DNA from: Anniella stebbinsi
Taxonomy: Eukaryota; Chordata; Lepidosauria; Squamata; Anniellidae
Assembly (NCBI GenBank): GCA_029215795.1
Contig: JARDYH010000001.1
Span: forward strand, 7,124,001 to 7,188,000
DNA length: 64,000 nucleotides
Reading direction: 5' to 3'
Within the stretch, counting starts at the first letter, position 1. Every line of letters begins with the position of its first letter. This document shows, piece after piece, positions 34,556 through 44,415 of this stretch. The notes under the pieces were generated by a model. It saw nothing but the letters and a program-made list of their open reading frames with translations, did not search any database and was not told the DNA's origin. Position numbers and translations under genes: made by a program.

Positions 34556-35356
34556 ACTATCTTTCTGCCTAACCTACCTTATAAAGTTGTTGTGGCTCCT
34601 TCACCAATTTCATTCTCACAATGACAACCTTGCATACCTTGGAGAAAGAGCAGAATAACTACATGATTCGATGAAGTGGGGGACCCACCTACACCTGGTT
34701 TGCCCTGATGAGTAGCTCCATGACATGTTTAGCTTACAGAAGCCTTTGCTGAGTTCCCTTCATGTCATGAAAAATTCAGCAATTTCAGAGGGTCAGCCAC
34801 AACGCTCTCCCTTTCTGCTCCCTTCCAAGAAACCGAGAGGAGTAAAGCAACAGCCATTTCCTGAGTTCATTTGACTGACAAATGCCTCAGGCTTTCTCCT
34901 GATCTCTAAATATACTTGGAGCCAAATAAATCCTCAGATATCATGACTGGAATATGTAATGCACCCCTGCATCATCCCTCAATTCTATTTCCATGATTAC
35001 AACAGAGCATCAAGGCTAGGAGACACATGTGAACGCTAATCAATACATCCTGAAGCTCTCTTGGAGAGGAGAGCACCGGGCGCATGGATATCCGTGTGTT
35101 GGCTTGGATGTAGTTACACTGATGAGTTCATGGAAGAGCAAGAATGTTCTTGGATCAGGAGTGTGCAGGGTCTGTTTGTGTAGGGAGTTTTCAGAGAGGG
35201 GAACGGAGCTGAAAGAGGCCATGGCGCATCATGTCAGTCTCTTCATATATCCTGTCAAAATGGCTGTCAGTCTGTAGTAGAATATGCATTCTAGTGGGTA
35301 GAATTGATACGGTAAGTATTTATTGCAGCTTGTAGGTATGACTAATTCTGTATGTA

Positions 35357-36719
35357 CCAAGTGGCCCAAACATAGGTATACAGTATGGTTTATTTGAATT
35401 TTATTACATTGTTTATTACATTTACATTTGTTTAACACTGTTTAATCTCATAAGTGCTCAAAATGTATTCCATCAACGTTGCAACATTCCTCGAACATGT
35501 TCAGAACGCTGTGACACACAGTACAACACAAATTCCGGTCTGCATCAATGTCCATAAATGCTTCCGAGATGAACTCTTTTAATTCGTTCACTGTCTGGGG
35601 ATTCCTCTCAAAAACCTTATTCTTTACTACGCCCCCAAAAAAGAAGTCCATTGGTGTTAATTCGGGTGAACGTGGCGGCCGTTCAATGCTGCCACGTCGT
35701 CCGATCCAATGCTGTGGGAAGGTGTTGTCAAGATAGTCCCTTACTGCAGAAGCATAATGAGGAGGTGCCCCATCTTGTTGGAAGAGCAGTTCAGCGAAGT
35801 TAGCCCTGGTTCTGAGTTGTGGCACTACCACATCGCGTAACATGTTTAGGTAACTGTTACTATCCACAGTTGTATGGAAGAAAACCGGTCCTACAACACC
35901 TTCACTGGACACTGGACTTCACACCACACCGTGACGCCTGGCTGGTTCAGTTGAGATGTGATAGTCAAATGAGGATTTTCATCTCCCCAATACACACAGT
36001 TATGCCTGTTCACGTGGCCTGACAACTTGAAAGAAGCCTCATTTGACCAGATGATCTTATCAAGAAGGTCTGGTTCATTGGAGATTTGGTTACGCATCAT
36101 CTCACAGAATTGCAACCGACGGTCTGGGTCATCCTCCAGAAGACCATGTAACAGTCTTGGACGGTACGGCTTCAATTTCAATTTACGCATTAAGCGTTGC
36201 AAGGACGTTCTTGGTATGGATAGCTGCTTAGACGCATGTCGTGTGGACTTTTTCGGACTGTTCACAAATGTCAGAGTGACTCTCATCTCATTTTCCTCTG
36301 TCATAGACGTCCTAGGACATCCAGATTTCGGTGCATTAGCCACTGCACCTGTTGCTTCAAATTTCTCTCTAAGACGATAAATTGTCAGACGTGTTGGTGG
36401 AGGAATGCCAGATGCTTCTTGCCACGCTGTGCGCACCCGCTCGGCATTTTCAGTCTTCCAGTACTGCTTTAGAATCCACTTTCTTTGTTCTTGACTCAAG
36501 TACGCTGCCATCATTCACAATATCAGTAAAACAAAATAACTAAAAAACTAAACAACTGTACCTATTTTTGGGCTTCACCCTCACTCTCCACACCTGTCAC
36601 CACCTGTCACTCTTCCCAACTCTCATTCTGACTCCACCCACACATCTTCTACTCACACATTCTCTCCCCCTCCCATCAATGTTCTAAACAACTGTATACC
36701 TACTTTTGGGCCACCCGGG
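35357..36719 (-). mobile_element. Tc1/mariner-superfamily transposon, DD41D-type, complete but inactivated
   Basis: A 1363-bp element flanked by TA (35355-35356 and 36720-36721), the target duplication of this superfamily. Its terminal inverted repeats match at 22 of 24 positions: 35361-35384 starts 'gtggcccaaacataggtat', and the inverse of 36691-36714 starts 'gtggcccaaaagtaggtat'. The outermost bases differ by one indel (CCAAG versus CCCGGG). A second, internal copy of the right terminal motif lies at 36549-36580 ('taaacaactgta', 'cctatttttgggcttcaccc'), separated from the end by a pyrimidine-rich spacer. No such duplicate is seen on the left. It encodes one broken transposase. Confidence 0.93.
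35448..36514 (-). pseudogene. Tc1/mariner-type transposase, frameshifted
   Basis: Cut-and-paste transposase that would bind the terminal repeats and move the element. Part 1 (36514-35891, 207 residues, start MMAAYLSQEQRKW) holds N-terminal helix-turn-helix DNA-binding regions (about residues 5-55 and 80-125) and the first catalytic motif, IIWSNEASF, where residue 158 is Asn instead of the usual Asp. Part 2 (35912-35448, 154 residues) is in another frame and holds LLFQQDGAPPHYA (Asp 47) and SPELTPMDFF (Asp 89), with 41 residues between them: DD41D spacing. The frames overlap at 35891-35912, where GTCCAGT occurs twice in tandem, so a small local indel probably caused the shift. In many relatives SPD and FFLWG replace SPE and FFFGG. 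With a lost catalytic Asp and a frameshift, no active enzyme is expected. Confidence 0.92.
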
Positions 36720-36732
36720 TATGTGTTCTGAG

Positions 36733-36792
36733 ATCATAGAATTGTGGAGTTGGATGGCACCGCAAGGATAATCTAGTCCAACTCTCTGCATT
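36733..36792 (-). mobile_element. CR1 3' tail fragment
   Basis: 'atcatagaattgtggagttg' and 'aatctagtccaactctctgc' are the inverted CR1 tail. It directly abuts the SINE on the right. Confidence 0.65.
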
Positions 36793-37018
36793 TTATTTAT
36801 TTCTTCCACTTATATCCCACCTTTTTTCCTCCAAGGAACCCAAGGCAGCGTACATAATCCTTCTCCTCTCCATTTTATCCTCACAACAACCCTGAGAGGT
36901 AGGTTGGGCTGAGAGTCTGTGACTGGCCCAAAGTCACCCAGTGGGTTTCCATGGCTGAGTGGAGATTAAAACCCAGATCTCCCAACTCTTTAGCCACGAC
37001 ACCACACCGGCTCTTGGA
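36793..37018 (-). mobile_element. Second type of tRNA-derived SINE
   Basis: Minus strand. The head at the right, inverted, reads 'agagccggtgtggtgtcgtg', then 'gctaaagagttgggagatct' and 'gggttttaatctccactc' (B-box region). The body contains the inverse of 'gactggcccaaagtcaccca' and 'acaacaaccctgagaggtag', and the tail is the inverse of 'tttatttatttcttccactt'. It differs from the tRNA-Ala SINE in head and body. Confidence 0.7.
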
Positions 37019-38188
37019 AATCTATTCTTGGAAATGGAGGGAGGCTGCCCCAAATGGGTCGAGTAAGTGCTGGATGCAGCACACAGCTCAACTTAGCAGG
37101 GATACTTTCGTTACTGGCATCAGGAGCAGACCTGGTAACATTGAGAAAAATGGGAATGGCGGTATGACCAGGTCCGAAACTGAGGATGAGGTCATCAGCA
37201 TCATGGGGGTTAGAAAAGACCAAGGTTTGATTACTTTGAGAGAGAGAGAAAGATCCCAGGAGAACGAGAAACCTGTCATATATGCTTAGGCTGGCCTTCA
37301 ACACCATGCCTTCCATTTAAGTACATATGAACCTTTGATATTGACTGTCAGATTGAGAAGAACCTAAGTTTTCCTACGTTAACAATACACTTGCTACTAT
37401 TTTCACTGTACTTTTAGTGATTATAACTTGTGTGCATTTAGAAATGTTTGTAATTTGCCTCATTTTAGCTAAAGCTTATTATTCCCTTAGAGTGTTTGAG
37501 CAAAAAAAATGTATTCTTTAATACCATGTATGGGTAGTAATACCCTAACTTTAGGAACATGGTTCCCCCTGGGTAAATGTCCACCTACCACAAACACCAT
37601 CGTTTGTCCAGTCAATGAGTAGGAGCCCAGCAGCAGATGTAAACAAGAGGCATCAAGCATGGATGGAGCAAAATCCAGGAACAAATGAGATCAATCAGAC
37701 TTAGAACAGGAAGCAAATGATGCAGATAGAGACAGAGACCCAAATCTGGATGAACAACAAAATTGTTTACCATGGGTAGCTTTTCATCGAAATCTCAAAC
37801 ACTGTCATGAAGTTGCACGTAAAAATTCACCCAAAACAAGATTGCATGATTATCCCCCCCAAAACCCGTTCCTGTCCCACCCACGCCTGCCCCCAAACCT
37901 AAACACATTTCCTTTCCTGCCCAAAGCCTGGAGTTCTGCTCTGTCTCCCCAGGTTTGATTATAAGTTACAAGAAACTGTCAGATTGTGTTACTCTGGACA
38001 TTACATGAGTGGACACTGGGGAATGCCATCTGTCTTGATGTAAGGCAACCTGAAAGATTAGATTTAAGACAAAATAATGGATGCCAACACAAGACTCAAT
38101 CTTTCTCCCCAGGACAGCTTTTAATTTTAGTTGAGGCATTGTGTACAAGCTGCTTTCTTACCACAAAATGGTGCATCTCTTGCTCATA
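37019..38188. other. Non-coding stretch, nothing recognised
   Basis: No conserved coding segment or clear repeat seen on either strand. Confidence 0.4.
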
Positions 38189-38905
38189 GCATAGGAGCAT
38201 CGGAAGCTGCCTAATACCCCGGGTCCATCTAGCCCAGTATTGTCAACACTGGCTGTGTTCAGATGACACTTTTGTCAATAGAGGGTTGACGAGTCAACTC
38301 CCCACACGACATGTTGCCACACCCCCATGGAGCGGTTGAGCCTCGCGTCAAATGGATTCCTACTCAAACCGGCATTTGACTGACAGAAGGCCCCACCCTC
38401 TCTGTGCCCTCCCTCCTCCTTCAGTCCTCCAGGTGCTATCCCAGCAGCAATTGGGAGTTGTGCTGGCTGCAGCAGAGCAGGGCACGGTTTTGGCCGCTCT
38501 TCCTTGGGAACTCTGTAGCCAGGCAGAAACATCGACTCAATGAGTCAGAAAACTCTACTGGCTCAGTTCGGACAACACAAAAAACACTGGTTGAGTTACT
38601 GGTCAACTCTGCAGCTGGGTATGTTTCTCCGTTGCTTTTATTTTTTGAGGAAAAAGTCATCCGTGGGGTGCTTTTTGCCTGACAGATAACACAAATACCA
38701 ACCAGTGACTGCTCAACTGACGGTTGAGTACTAAAACCACAGGTGGATGTTGTGTCATCCAAATGCAGCCACTGACTGCCAGCAATGACTTTCTAGGGCT
38801 TCAGACAGCAGTCTTTCTCAACCCTGACTAAAGATGCCGGGGTTTGAACCTGGGACCTTCTGCATGCAAAGCAGGTGCTCCACCACTGAGCCGCAACCCT
38901 TCCCA
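38189..38905 (-). mobile_element. tRNA-Ala-derived SINE split by a MITE
   Basis: Left piece 38189-38250 ('ggaagctgcctaatacccc', 'cagtattgtcaacact'). Right piece 38771-38905 ('actgactgccagcaatgac', inverted B box 'ggttcaaaccccgg', inverted head ending at 'gagccgcaaccc'). Removing 38251-38770 and one ACT restores a normal SINE, as in the uninterrupted copy at 8593. Confidence 0.9.
38251..38770. mobile_element. 520-bp inverted-repeat element (GGCTG-GATGACAC family) with ACT duplication
   Basis: The left end 'ggctgtgttcagatgacac' and the inverse of the right end, 'ggctgcatttggatgacac', are terminal inverted repeats. It is flanked by the 3-bp direct repeat ACT (38248-38250 and 38771-38773); the uninterrupted SINE at 8.6 kb shows ACT once, which fixes the boundaries. 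Internal 'ggctcagttcggacaacac' repeats the terminal motif mid-element. Related copies: 17.0, 27.5, 34.3 and 50.9 kb. No transposase. A 3-bp duplication resembles PIF/Harbinger, but ACT is not its usual TWA target, so the superfamily is open. Confidence 0.85.
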
Positions 38906-39722
38906 CAGACTGCGTGTATCTGGATACATACACTCATGGTGTAATGGAGCCAGGGCTCTCAGGGATGCAGCACCAGTACTTTTTTATTAGCAGGGCTGCT
39001 GATGTCATCTGCCACCCACCTCAGAATTCCCTGTTCCCTCAATCCTCAAAGTAAATAGGGGATAAATGAACTTTCCCAACCACACTATATTGTACCTTAT
39101 AATGCCGACTGTTTTGGGTGGCCTGCGCTTGAATGTACAATTAAGGCCGATTTGTTTTACAGAAGACCAGCCTCTGATGGAGAGACACATAATGGGAGAA
39201 AATGGAAGTTGGGCCTGGCTCACTGCCAGTCTGTGGTAACTTCACAATCCAACCCACACTTCCGCACCTCTCCTCCATGCACATCACAAGCCTCGGGGAA
39301 TGAAGGAACCTCTGCACATGTTGCACAGGGAGGAAGGAGAGATGCCATTTTAGCTCGGCTTGCCTTCACCAGGGCCTTGCCCCTGTTTTAATTAAGACAG
39401 GAATTTGCCTTCAATTGGTGCCCACATTCACAGCTGGGGCCCGCTTCTGCCTGAAACTTCCCAGGAGCCAATTCATCTTTGCAATTCAAATTCCAAAGCT
39501 TCTACAGTGAGTCACTTGGCCTCTCCGGCACATGTTTCCCATTCAGTCGCGCACAGTGGGTTTCCCAATTTCTACCCACCCACCCTTTAGGTGGTGCAGA
39601 TGAATTATTCCTGCCTTCCGCTGCGCACAGAGCCACTCGGGTAAGAGCAGGCTATGTGCTACTTAGCTGCCTCCTGCTCTCGCAGCTGAAAGTGGCTTCT
39701 CAGGACGCCCCCACCCACCCCC

Positions 39723-39756
<34 letters not shown>

Positions 39757-40371
39757 TAAAGGGTGCTCAGCTGTGGAAGTAACAAAAGCACACAGCTCCA
39801 GGCTTGGCAGTTTTCATATATTGCTTGCTTGAGAAAGCTTTACACCCCAATGCTCCATGTTATAAAAAAATTAAGGCTTTACAGCTGTCATACTAAGCAA
39901 ATCACTAACAGGGAAGACTGAAAAATCTCTCCGGCTATAGCAAATATGGGATTCTTCCATGCTGCTATGCAAGACAGCTCTGTCAGGCATGAAAAATGCC
40001 TTTGCTAGGAAATTGATGCACTTTTAAAGATTCAGGAGGTCTGTTGGTTTGGTTTCTCTCCAGCAGAAAGAATTTTTGACCACTTTTCCAGTTCCAGCTA
40101 CTGGAAAGTAAACTTGCACTTAGAGGTGAGGTGATCCTGCTGAAAGCCCTCCCCCGTGAAAATGCCTCCTCCTTCCACTATCGCCACCAGCAGCCCTTCC
40201 AGTAGGCTGTAGCAGAGGGAGATGAAAGGGGAAACAGAGCCATTCCACCAGTCCTGTGTAGCAGCTGCTTCATTTTTCCTCTTCCCTCCCCATCCATTTT
40301 TCCCTGAGCGATCTGCCTTTTTTAGAGTGTGAGCCAGTAAGCAGGGACTGTCTTGCTTAAGTGATTGTTTG
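38906..40371. other. Non-coding stretch, CA microsatellite
   Basis: No gene recognised. It contains the CA tract 39724-39753. Confidence 0.45.
39724..39753. repeat. (CA)n microsatellite
   Basis: Fifteen uninterrupted CA units. Confidence 0.95.
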
Positions 40372-40630
40372 TATCATGTTCCCACTGGAAGATGCATCCT
40401 CAGAGGATGAGCTGGAGGACCAGGAACCACCTGCCAAGGCCCAAGGTTTGCCAGAAAACCAGGAGCTGCTCAGGGGTGACTGCTAAGACAGCATCACCTG
40501 TTGAGGAACAAGGACTTTGAGGTGGAGGAACAGCAATTCCCCAAGTCTGCAGGAGAGTTGTTGCCTGACAAGGCAGGAACTCAGAAGGAGTGCTAGACTG
40601 AATTAAAGGCCTCCTTGTGAGAAAAGGTTT

Positions 40631-40673
<43 letters not shown>

Positions 40674-40857
40674 TATTACATTTGTATACCGCCCCATAGC
40701 CGAAGCTCTCTGGGCGGTTTACATGGGATTAAAAACAATTAAAAACAATATACAAACATTAAAACAGCAAAAACATACAACATACACACAATCTGTACAT
40801 TTAAAAACCACTTCAACACTTAAACTACAAAAACAAAATAAAACAAACCCAGGCTCC

Positions 40858-43410
40858 TCAGATATTGCCAAATGCCTGAGAGAAGAGGAAAGTCTTGACC
40901 TGGCACCGAAAAGATAACAATGTTGGCGCCAGGCGGGCCTCGTCGGGGAGATCGTTCCACAATTGGGGCGCCACCACAGAGAAGGCCCTCTCTCTTGTTG
41001 CCGACCTCCGAGCTTCCCTCGGGGGAGGCACTCGGAGGAGGGCCTTAGATGTTGAACGTAGTGTTCGGGTAGGTTCATGTCGGGAAAGGCGTTCCATCAG
41101 GTATTGTGGTCCCAAGCCATGTAAGGCTTTATAGGTTAAAACCAGCACCTTGAACCGGGCTCGGAAACATACAGGCAGCCAATGCAAGCGGGCCAGAGTA
41201 GGTCTTATATGTTCGAACCTACTGGTTCCAGTTATCAATCTGGCCACTGCATTTTGCACAAGCTGCAGCTTCCGAACCACCTTCAAAGGCAGCCCCACGT
41301 AGAGTGCATTGCAGTAATCTAACATGGAGGTTACCAGAGCGTGGACAACTGAAGCCAGGTTATCCCTGTCCAGATAGGGACGTAGCTGGGCCACCAACCG
41401 AAGTTGGTAGAAAGCACTCCGTGCCACTGAGGCCACCTGCGCCTCAAGTGACAGAGATGGTTCTAGGAGAAACCCCAAGCTACGAACCTGCTCCTTCAAG
41501 GGGAGTGCAACCCCATCCAGAACAGGTTGAACACCCTCCATCCGGTCAGCGGAACCACCCACTAACAGCGTCTCAGTCTTGTCTGGATTGAGTGTCAGTT
41601 TATTAGCCCTCATCCAGTCCATTGTCACAGCCAAACACCGGTTCAACACATCCACAGCCTCACCTGATGAAGGTGAGAAGGAGAAATAGAGCTGCATGTC
41701 ATCAGCGTACTGATGACAGCGCACTCCAAAACTCCGGATGACTGCACTCAACGGTTTCATGTAGATGTTGAACAGCATGGGGGACAAAACTGACCCCTGC
41801 GGAACCCAGAGAATCCATGGGGCCGAGCAATATTCCCCAAGCACCACCTTCTGGAGCCGACCCACCAAGTAGGAGCAGAACCACTGCAATGCAGTGCCTC
41901 CCACTCCCAACTCAGCCAGTCGTCCCAGAAGGATACCATGATCGATGGTATCGAAAGCCGCTGAGAGATCAAGGAGAATCAACAGAGTCACACTCCCCCC
42001 GTCTTTCTCCCGACATAGGTCATCATACAGGGCGACCAAGGCTGTTTCCGTACCAAAACCAGGCCTGAAACCCGACTGAAATGGATCCAGATAATCAGTC
42101 TCATCCAAGAGTGCCTCGAGCTGGCTTGCAACCACCCGCTCCAGGACCTTGCCCAGGAATGGAACATTTGCTACTGGCCTGTAGTTATTAAGATTTTCAG
42201 GGTCCAGGGAAGATTTCTTTATGAGTGGTCTCACTGCAGCCTCTTTCAGGAGGCCTGGGACCACTCCCTCTTGCAAAGAGGCATTAATCACTTCCCTGGC
42301 CCAGCCAGTTGTTCCATCCCTGCTAGCTTTTATTAGCCAAGAGGGGTAAGGATCCAATATGGAAGTGGTTGCACGAACCTGTCCAAGCACCTTGTTAACA
42401 TCCTCGAGCTGCACCAACTGAAACTCATCCAAGAAAACAGGACAAGCCTGTGCTCTGGATACCTCACTAGATTCATCTGCTATAACACTGGAGTCTAAGT
42501 CCTGACGGATGCCAGAGATTTTATTCTGGAAGTGCCCAGCAAATGTATTACAGCGGGCCTCAGATGGTTCTACCATGTCCTTGGGGCCAGCATGTAAAAG
42601 CCCCCAAACAACTCTGAAAAGCTCCGCTGGGCGGCAAGTTGATGATTGAATAGTGGCAGCAAAGTATTGTTTTTTTGCTGCCCTCACTGCCCCTGAATAC
42701 AGCTTACCATAAGCACTTACCAGTGTTTGATTGCATCCATCAGGAGTTCGTCTCCATCTGCCCTCAAGCCGTCTCCTGTTTTGTTTCATCACTCTCAGCT
42801 CTGGGGTATCCCACGGAGCCGTTCGAGCTCTACACAGGAGAGGGCGCTCAGGAGCAATCGTGTCAACTGCCCGGGTCATTTCTGCATTCCACAGATCAAC
42901 CAGGGTTTCGACAGGAGAGCCAACCCTATCAGCCGGAAAACTCCCCAGAGCCCTCTGGAAACCGTCTGGATCCATTAGCCTCCAGGGGCGGACCATCTTA
43001 ATGGGTCCCCCACCCTTGCAGAGGGGAAAAGCCGCTGTAAGTCTAAACCTCAGCAGGTGGTGATCTGACCATGACAGAGGGGTTGATGTAAAGTCCCCCA
43101 CTTTCAGATCCCCATCTCCATGTCCAGTTGAAAAAACCAGGTCTAGAGTGTGCCCTGCTACATGCGTTGGGCTGATGGTATGTTGGGACAGTCCCATGGT
43201 TGTCATGGAGACCATGAAATCCTGAGCTGCCCCAGAAAAAGTGCCCTCGGCATGAATGTTGACATCCCCCAGAACCAAGAGTCTGGGGGACCTCAACAGT
43301 ACACCAGAGACCACCTCTGTCAGCACAGCTAGGGAGTCTGTTGAGCAGCGGGGTGGGCAGTACACCAACAGAATCCCTAATCTGTCCCGTTGGCCCAACA
43401 CAAGGTGCAA
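40858..43410 (-). CDS. LINE ORF2: endonuclease C-terminal part and reverse transcriptase
   Basis: 850-residue open frame that would copy LINE RNA into DNA at a nicked genomic site. Residues 48-53 GDVNIH and 115-118 SDHH are late motifs of an APE-type endonuclease. Reverse transcriptase motifs follow in order: NNYRPV (408-413), FQSGFRPGFGTE (444-455), DLSAAFDTID (481-490, catalytic Asp), VPQGSVLSP (536-544) and HQYADDMQLY (566-575, catalytic YADD). A C-terminal region after the polymerase ends LPDEARLAPTLLSF..FLFSQAFGNI, as in L2/L3/CR1-like LINEs. The N-terminal endonuclease is upstream in another frame (43377-43946), so the Met at 43410 is only the first Met after a frameshift, not the true start. 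All key RT residues are present. Without the frameshift the protein would look functional. Confidence 0.93.
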   Translation of the reverse strand: MHLVLGQRDRLGILLVYCPPRCSTDSLAVLTEVVSGVLLRSPRLLVLGDVNIHAEGTFSGAAQDFMVSMTTMGLSQHTISPTHVAGHTLDLVFSTGHGDGDLKVGDFTSTPLSWSDHHLLRFRLTAAFPLCKGGGPIKMVRPWRLMDPDGFQRALGSFPADRVGSPVETLVDLWNAEMTRAVDTIAPERPLLCRARTAPWDTPELRVMKQNRRRLEGRWRRTPDGCNQTLVSAYGKLYSGAVRAAKKQYFAATIQSSTCRPAELFRVVWGLLHAGPKDMVEPSEARCNTFAGHFQNKISGIRQDLDSSVIADESSEVSRAQACPVFLDEFQLVQLEDVNKVLGQVRATTSILDPYPSWLIKASRDGTTGWAREVINASLQEGVVPGLLKEAAVRPLIKKSSLDPENLNNYRPVANVPFLGKVLERVVASQLEALLDETDYLDPFQSGFRPGFGTETALVALYDDLCREKDGGSVTLLILLDLSAAFDTIDHGILLGRLAELGVGGTALQWFCSYLVGRLQKVVLGEYCSAPWILWVPQGSVLSPMLFNIYMKPLSAVIRSFGVRCHQYADDMQLYFSFSPSSGEAVDVLNRCLAVTMDWMRANKLTLNPDKTETLLVGGSADRMEGVQPVLDGVALPLKEQVRSLGFLLEPSLSLEAQVASVARSAFYQLRLVAQLRPYLDRDNLASVVHALVTSMLDYCNALYVGLPLKVVRKLQLVQNAVARLITGTSRFEHIRPTLARLHWLPVCFRARFKVLVLTYKALHGLGPQYLMERLSRHEPTRTLRSTSKALLRVPPPREARRSATRERAFSVVAPQLWNDLPDEARLAPTLLSFRCQVKTFLFSQAFGNI

Positions 43411-43946
43411 ACACTCCAGACAGGGAGCCTGCAGAGGGGGATGGAATTCCTATAGACCACAGCAACCCCCCCTCCCCAGCCCTCAAGTCTACCCTGATGC
43501 TGAACCAAGTACCCCGGTGGGCATAACTGGGAGAGACTAACTCCTCCCTGCTCTCCCACCCAGGTCTCGGTTATACATGCCAGATTGGCTGCCTCATTCA
43601 CAATTAAGTCGTGGATGAGGGAGATCTTATTATGCACTGATCTGGCATTTAAAAGCAGCACCCGGAGGCCTGAGGGCTGGCTGATAAGGCAACCAACAAG
43701 CCTGTGGATGTGAGGGGGACTGGAACAAGGCACAGCCATTAACTGTCTGGGCCTTGTTCCCCTAACCTGGCAAGTCCTCCTCACAACGCCATATCTCCCT
43801 CTACCTGTCACTACCCTGATTGTGCTCCCCTCAGATCCCCCCACCTGGCCCTCCCAGGCACATAGCTCAAGCCTGGGGAAAGGGGGGGGGGAAACAAACA
43901 AAAAACCAAAGACAAAAACAAAAAGCCAGCAGGCAGGCAGGCACAC
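43377..43946 (-). pseudogene. LINE ORF2: endonuclease N-terminal part, frameshifted
   Basis: The frame encodes GLRVLLLNARSVHNKISLIH, then ANLACITETWVGEQGG (catalytic Glu in TETW) and WGGGVAVVYRNSIPL, the start of an APE-like endonuclease. It ends 12 codons after a single-base frame change near 43415; the continuation is in the 40858-43410 frame. The region before GLRVLLLN (about 100 residues, rich in Pro and Arg) is not recognised and may be 5' UTR. Confidence 0.88.
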
Positions 43947-44415
43947 TCCTCTCCTCTCCTGGCAGCAGGCCTCCCTCTCCTGCAGGTTGATGGCTTGCTC
44001 AAAAGGAGGCCCTTTTCAGCTACAGTCACTAACAGCTCACAGTTCAGGCTGATAGCCTCTGCTTAACAACAGCAGAGAGTTGCTGGAAGCAACATTGACC
44101 AGACCTTCCTGAATCCGGGTGGCATTGACTCCAGACTGCGTCCTGGACTGACTCCTGGTGTGAGTACTTCTGACCCTCCTTCTGCCTGCTCTTTGACTCC
44201 TGCATTGCCTTGGGACTTTGCTGCTTGCGACCTGGTCAACAGTTGAGTCCTTGCCTTTTGCCTGAGCCCTGTCTTTGCCGACCACCTTGGAACTTTTGGA
44301 CTGCAGCTGCTAGGCTCAGTCTCCGGAAACCTGACAGTTTGTAAACTGCTCTACTGGGAGCCATTTTGGTGGCGGATCAGTATACACATATTTTAAATAA
44401 ATAAAACAAAATAGT

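Larger units (their letters stand above)
40634..44050 (-). mobile_element. Nearly intact L3/CR1-like LINE (L2/CR1 group)
   Basis: Minus-strand non-LTR retrotransposon of about 3.4 kb. Its 3' end is at the left: an (ATT)n tail (40634-40673), then 'tttgtataccgccccatagc' and an A-rich 3' UTR. One long protein frame with endonuclease and reverse transcriptase follows. The 5' limit near 44050 is set only by where the LTR-like DNA resumes, so 5' truncation is possible; no separate ORF1 was identified. High openness (850 codons without a stop) indicates a young insertion compared with the decayed relatives at 25.5, 45.4, 53.0 and 57.5 kb. Confidence 0.92.
40372..44336 (+). mobile_element. Probable solo LTR split by a LINE
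   Basis: The DNA outside the LINE (40372-40633 and about 44050-44336) would form a unit of about 550 bp, beginning 'tatcatgttcccactgg' and ending 'ctccggaaacctgaca'. It is flanked by the 5-bp direct repeat GTTTG (40367-40371 and 44337-44341). The start aligns with the TGTCATG of the neighbouring LTR if one G became A. The 5-bp duplication and ...CA end fit an LTR retroelement; the weak point is the TA instead of TG start. Class (Gypsy or retrovirus-like) is undetermined. Confidence 0.5.

Noticed and set aside
38275..38532. Similar translated peptides at 38275-38532 and 50988-51263 (AGIAxGGLxEEGG)
   Set aside because: The similarity reflects the shared MITE DNA; frames are short, start at different points and have no known domain.
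43043..43486. 147-residue minus-strand frame overlapping the LINE
   Set aside because: Shadow frame of the LINE endonuclease region; the real protein is in the other two minus frames.
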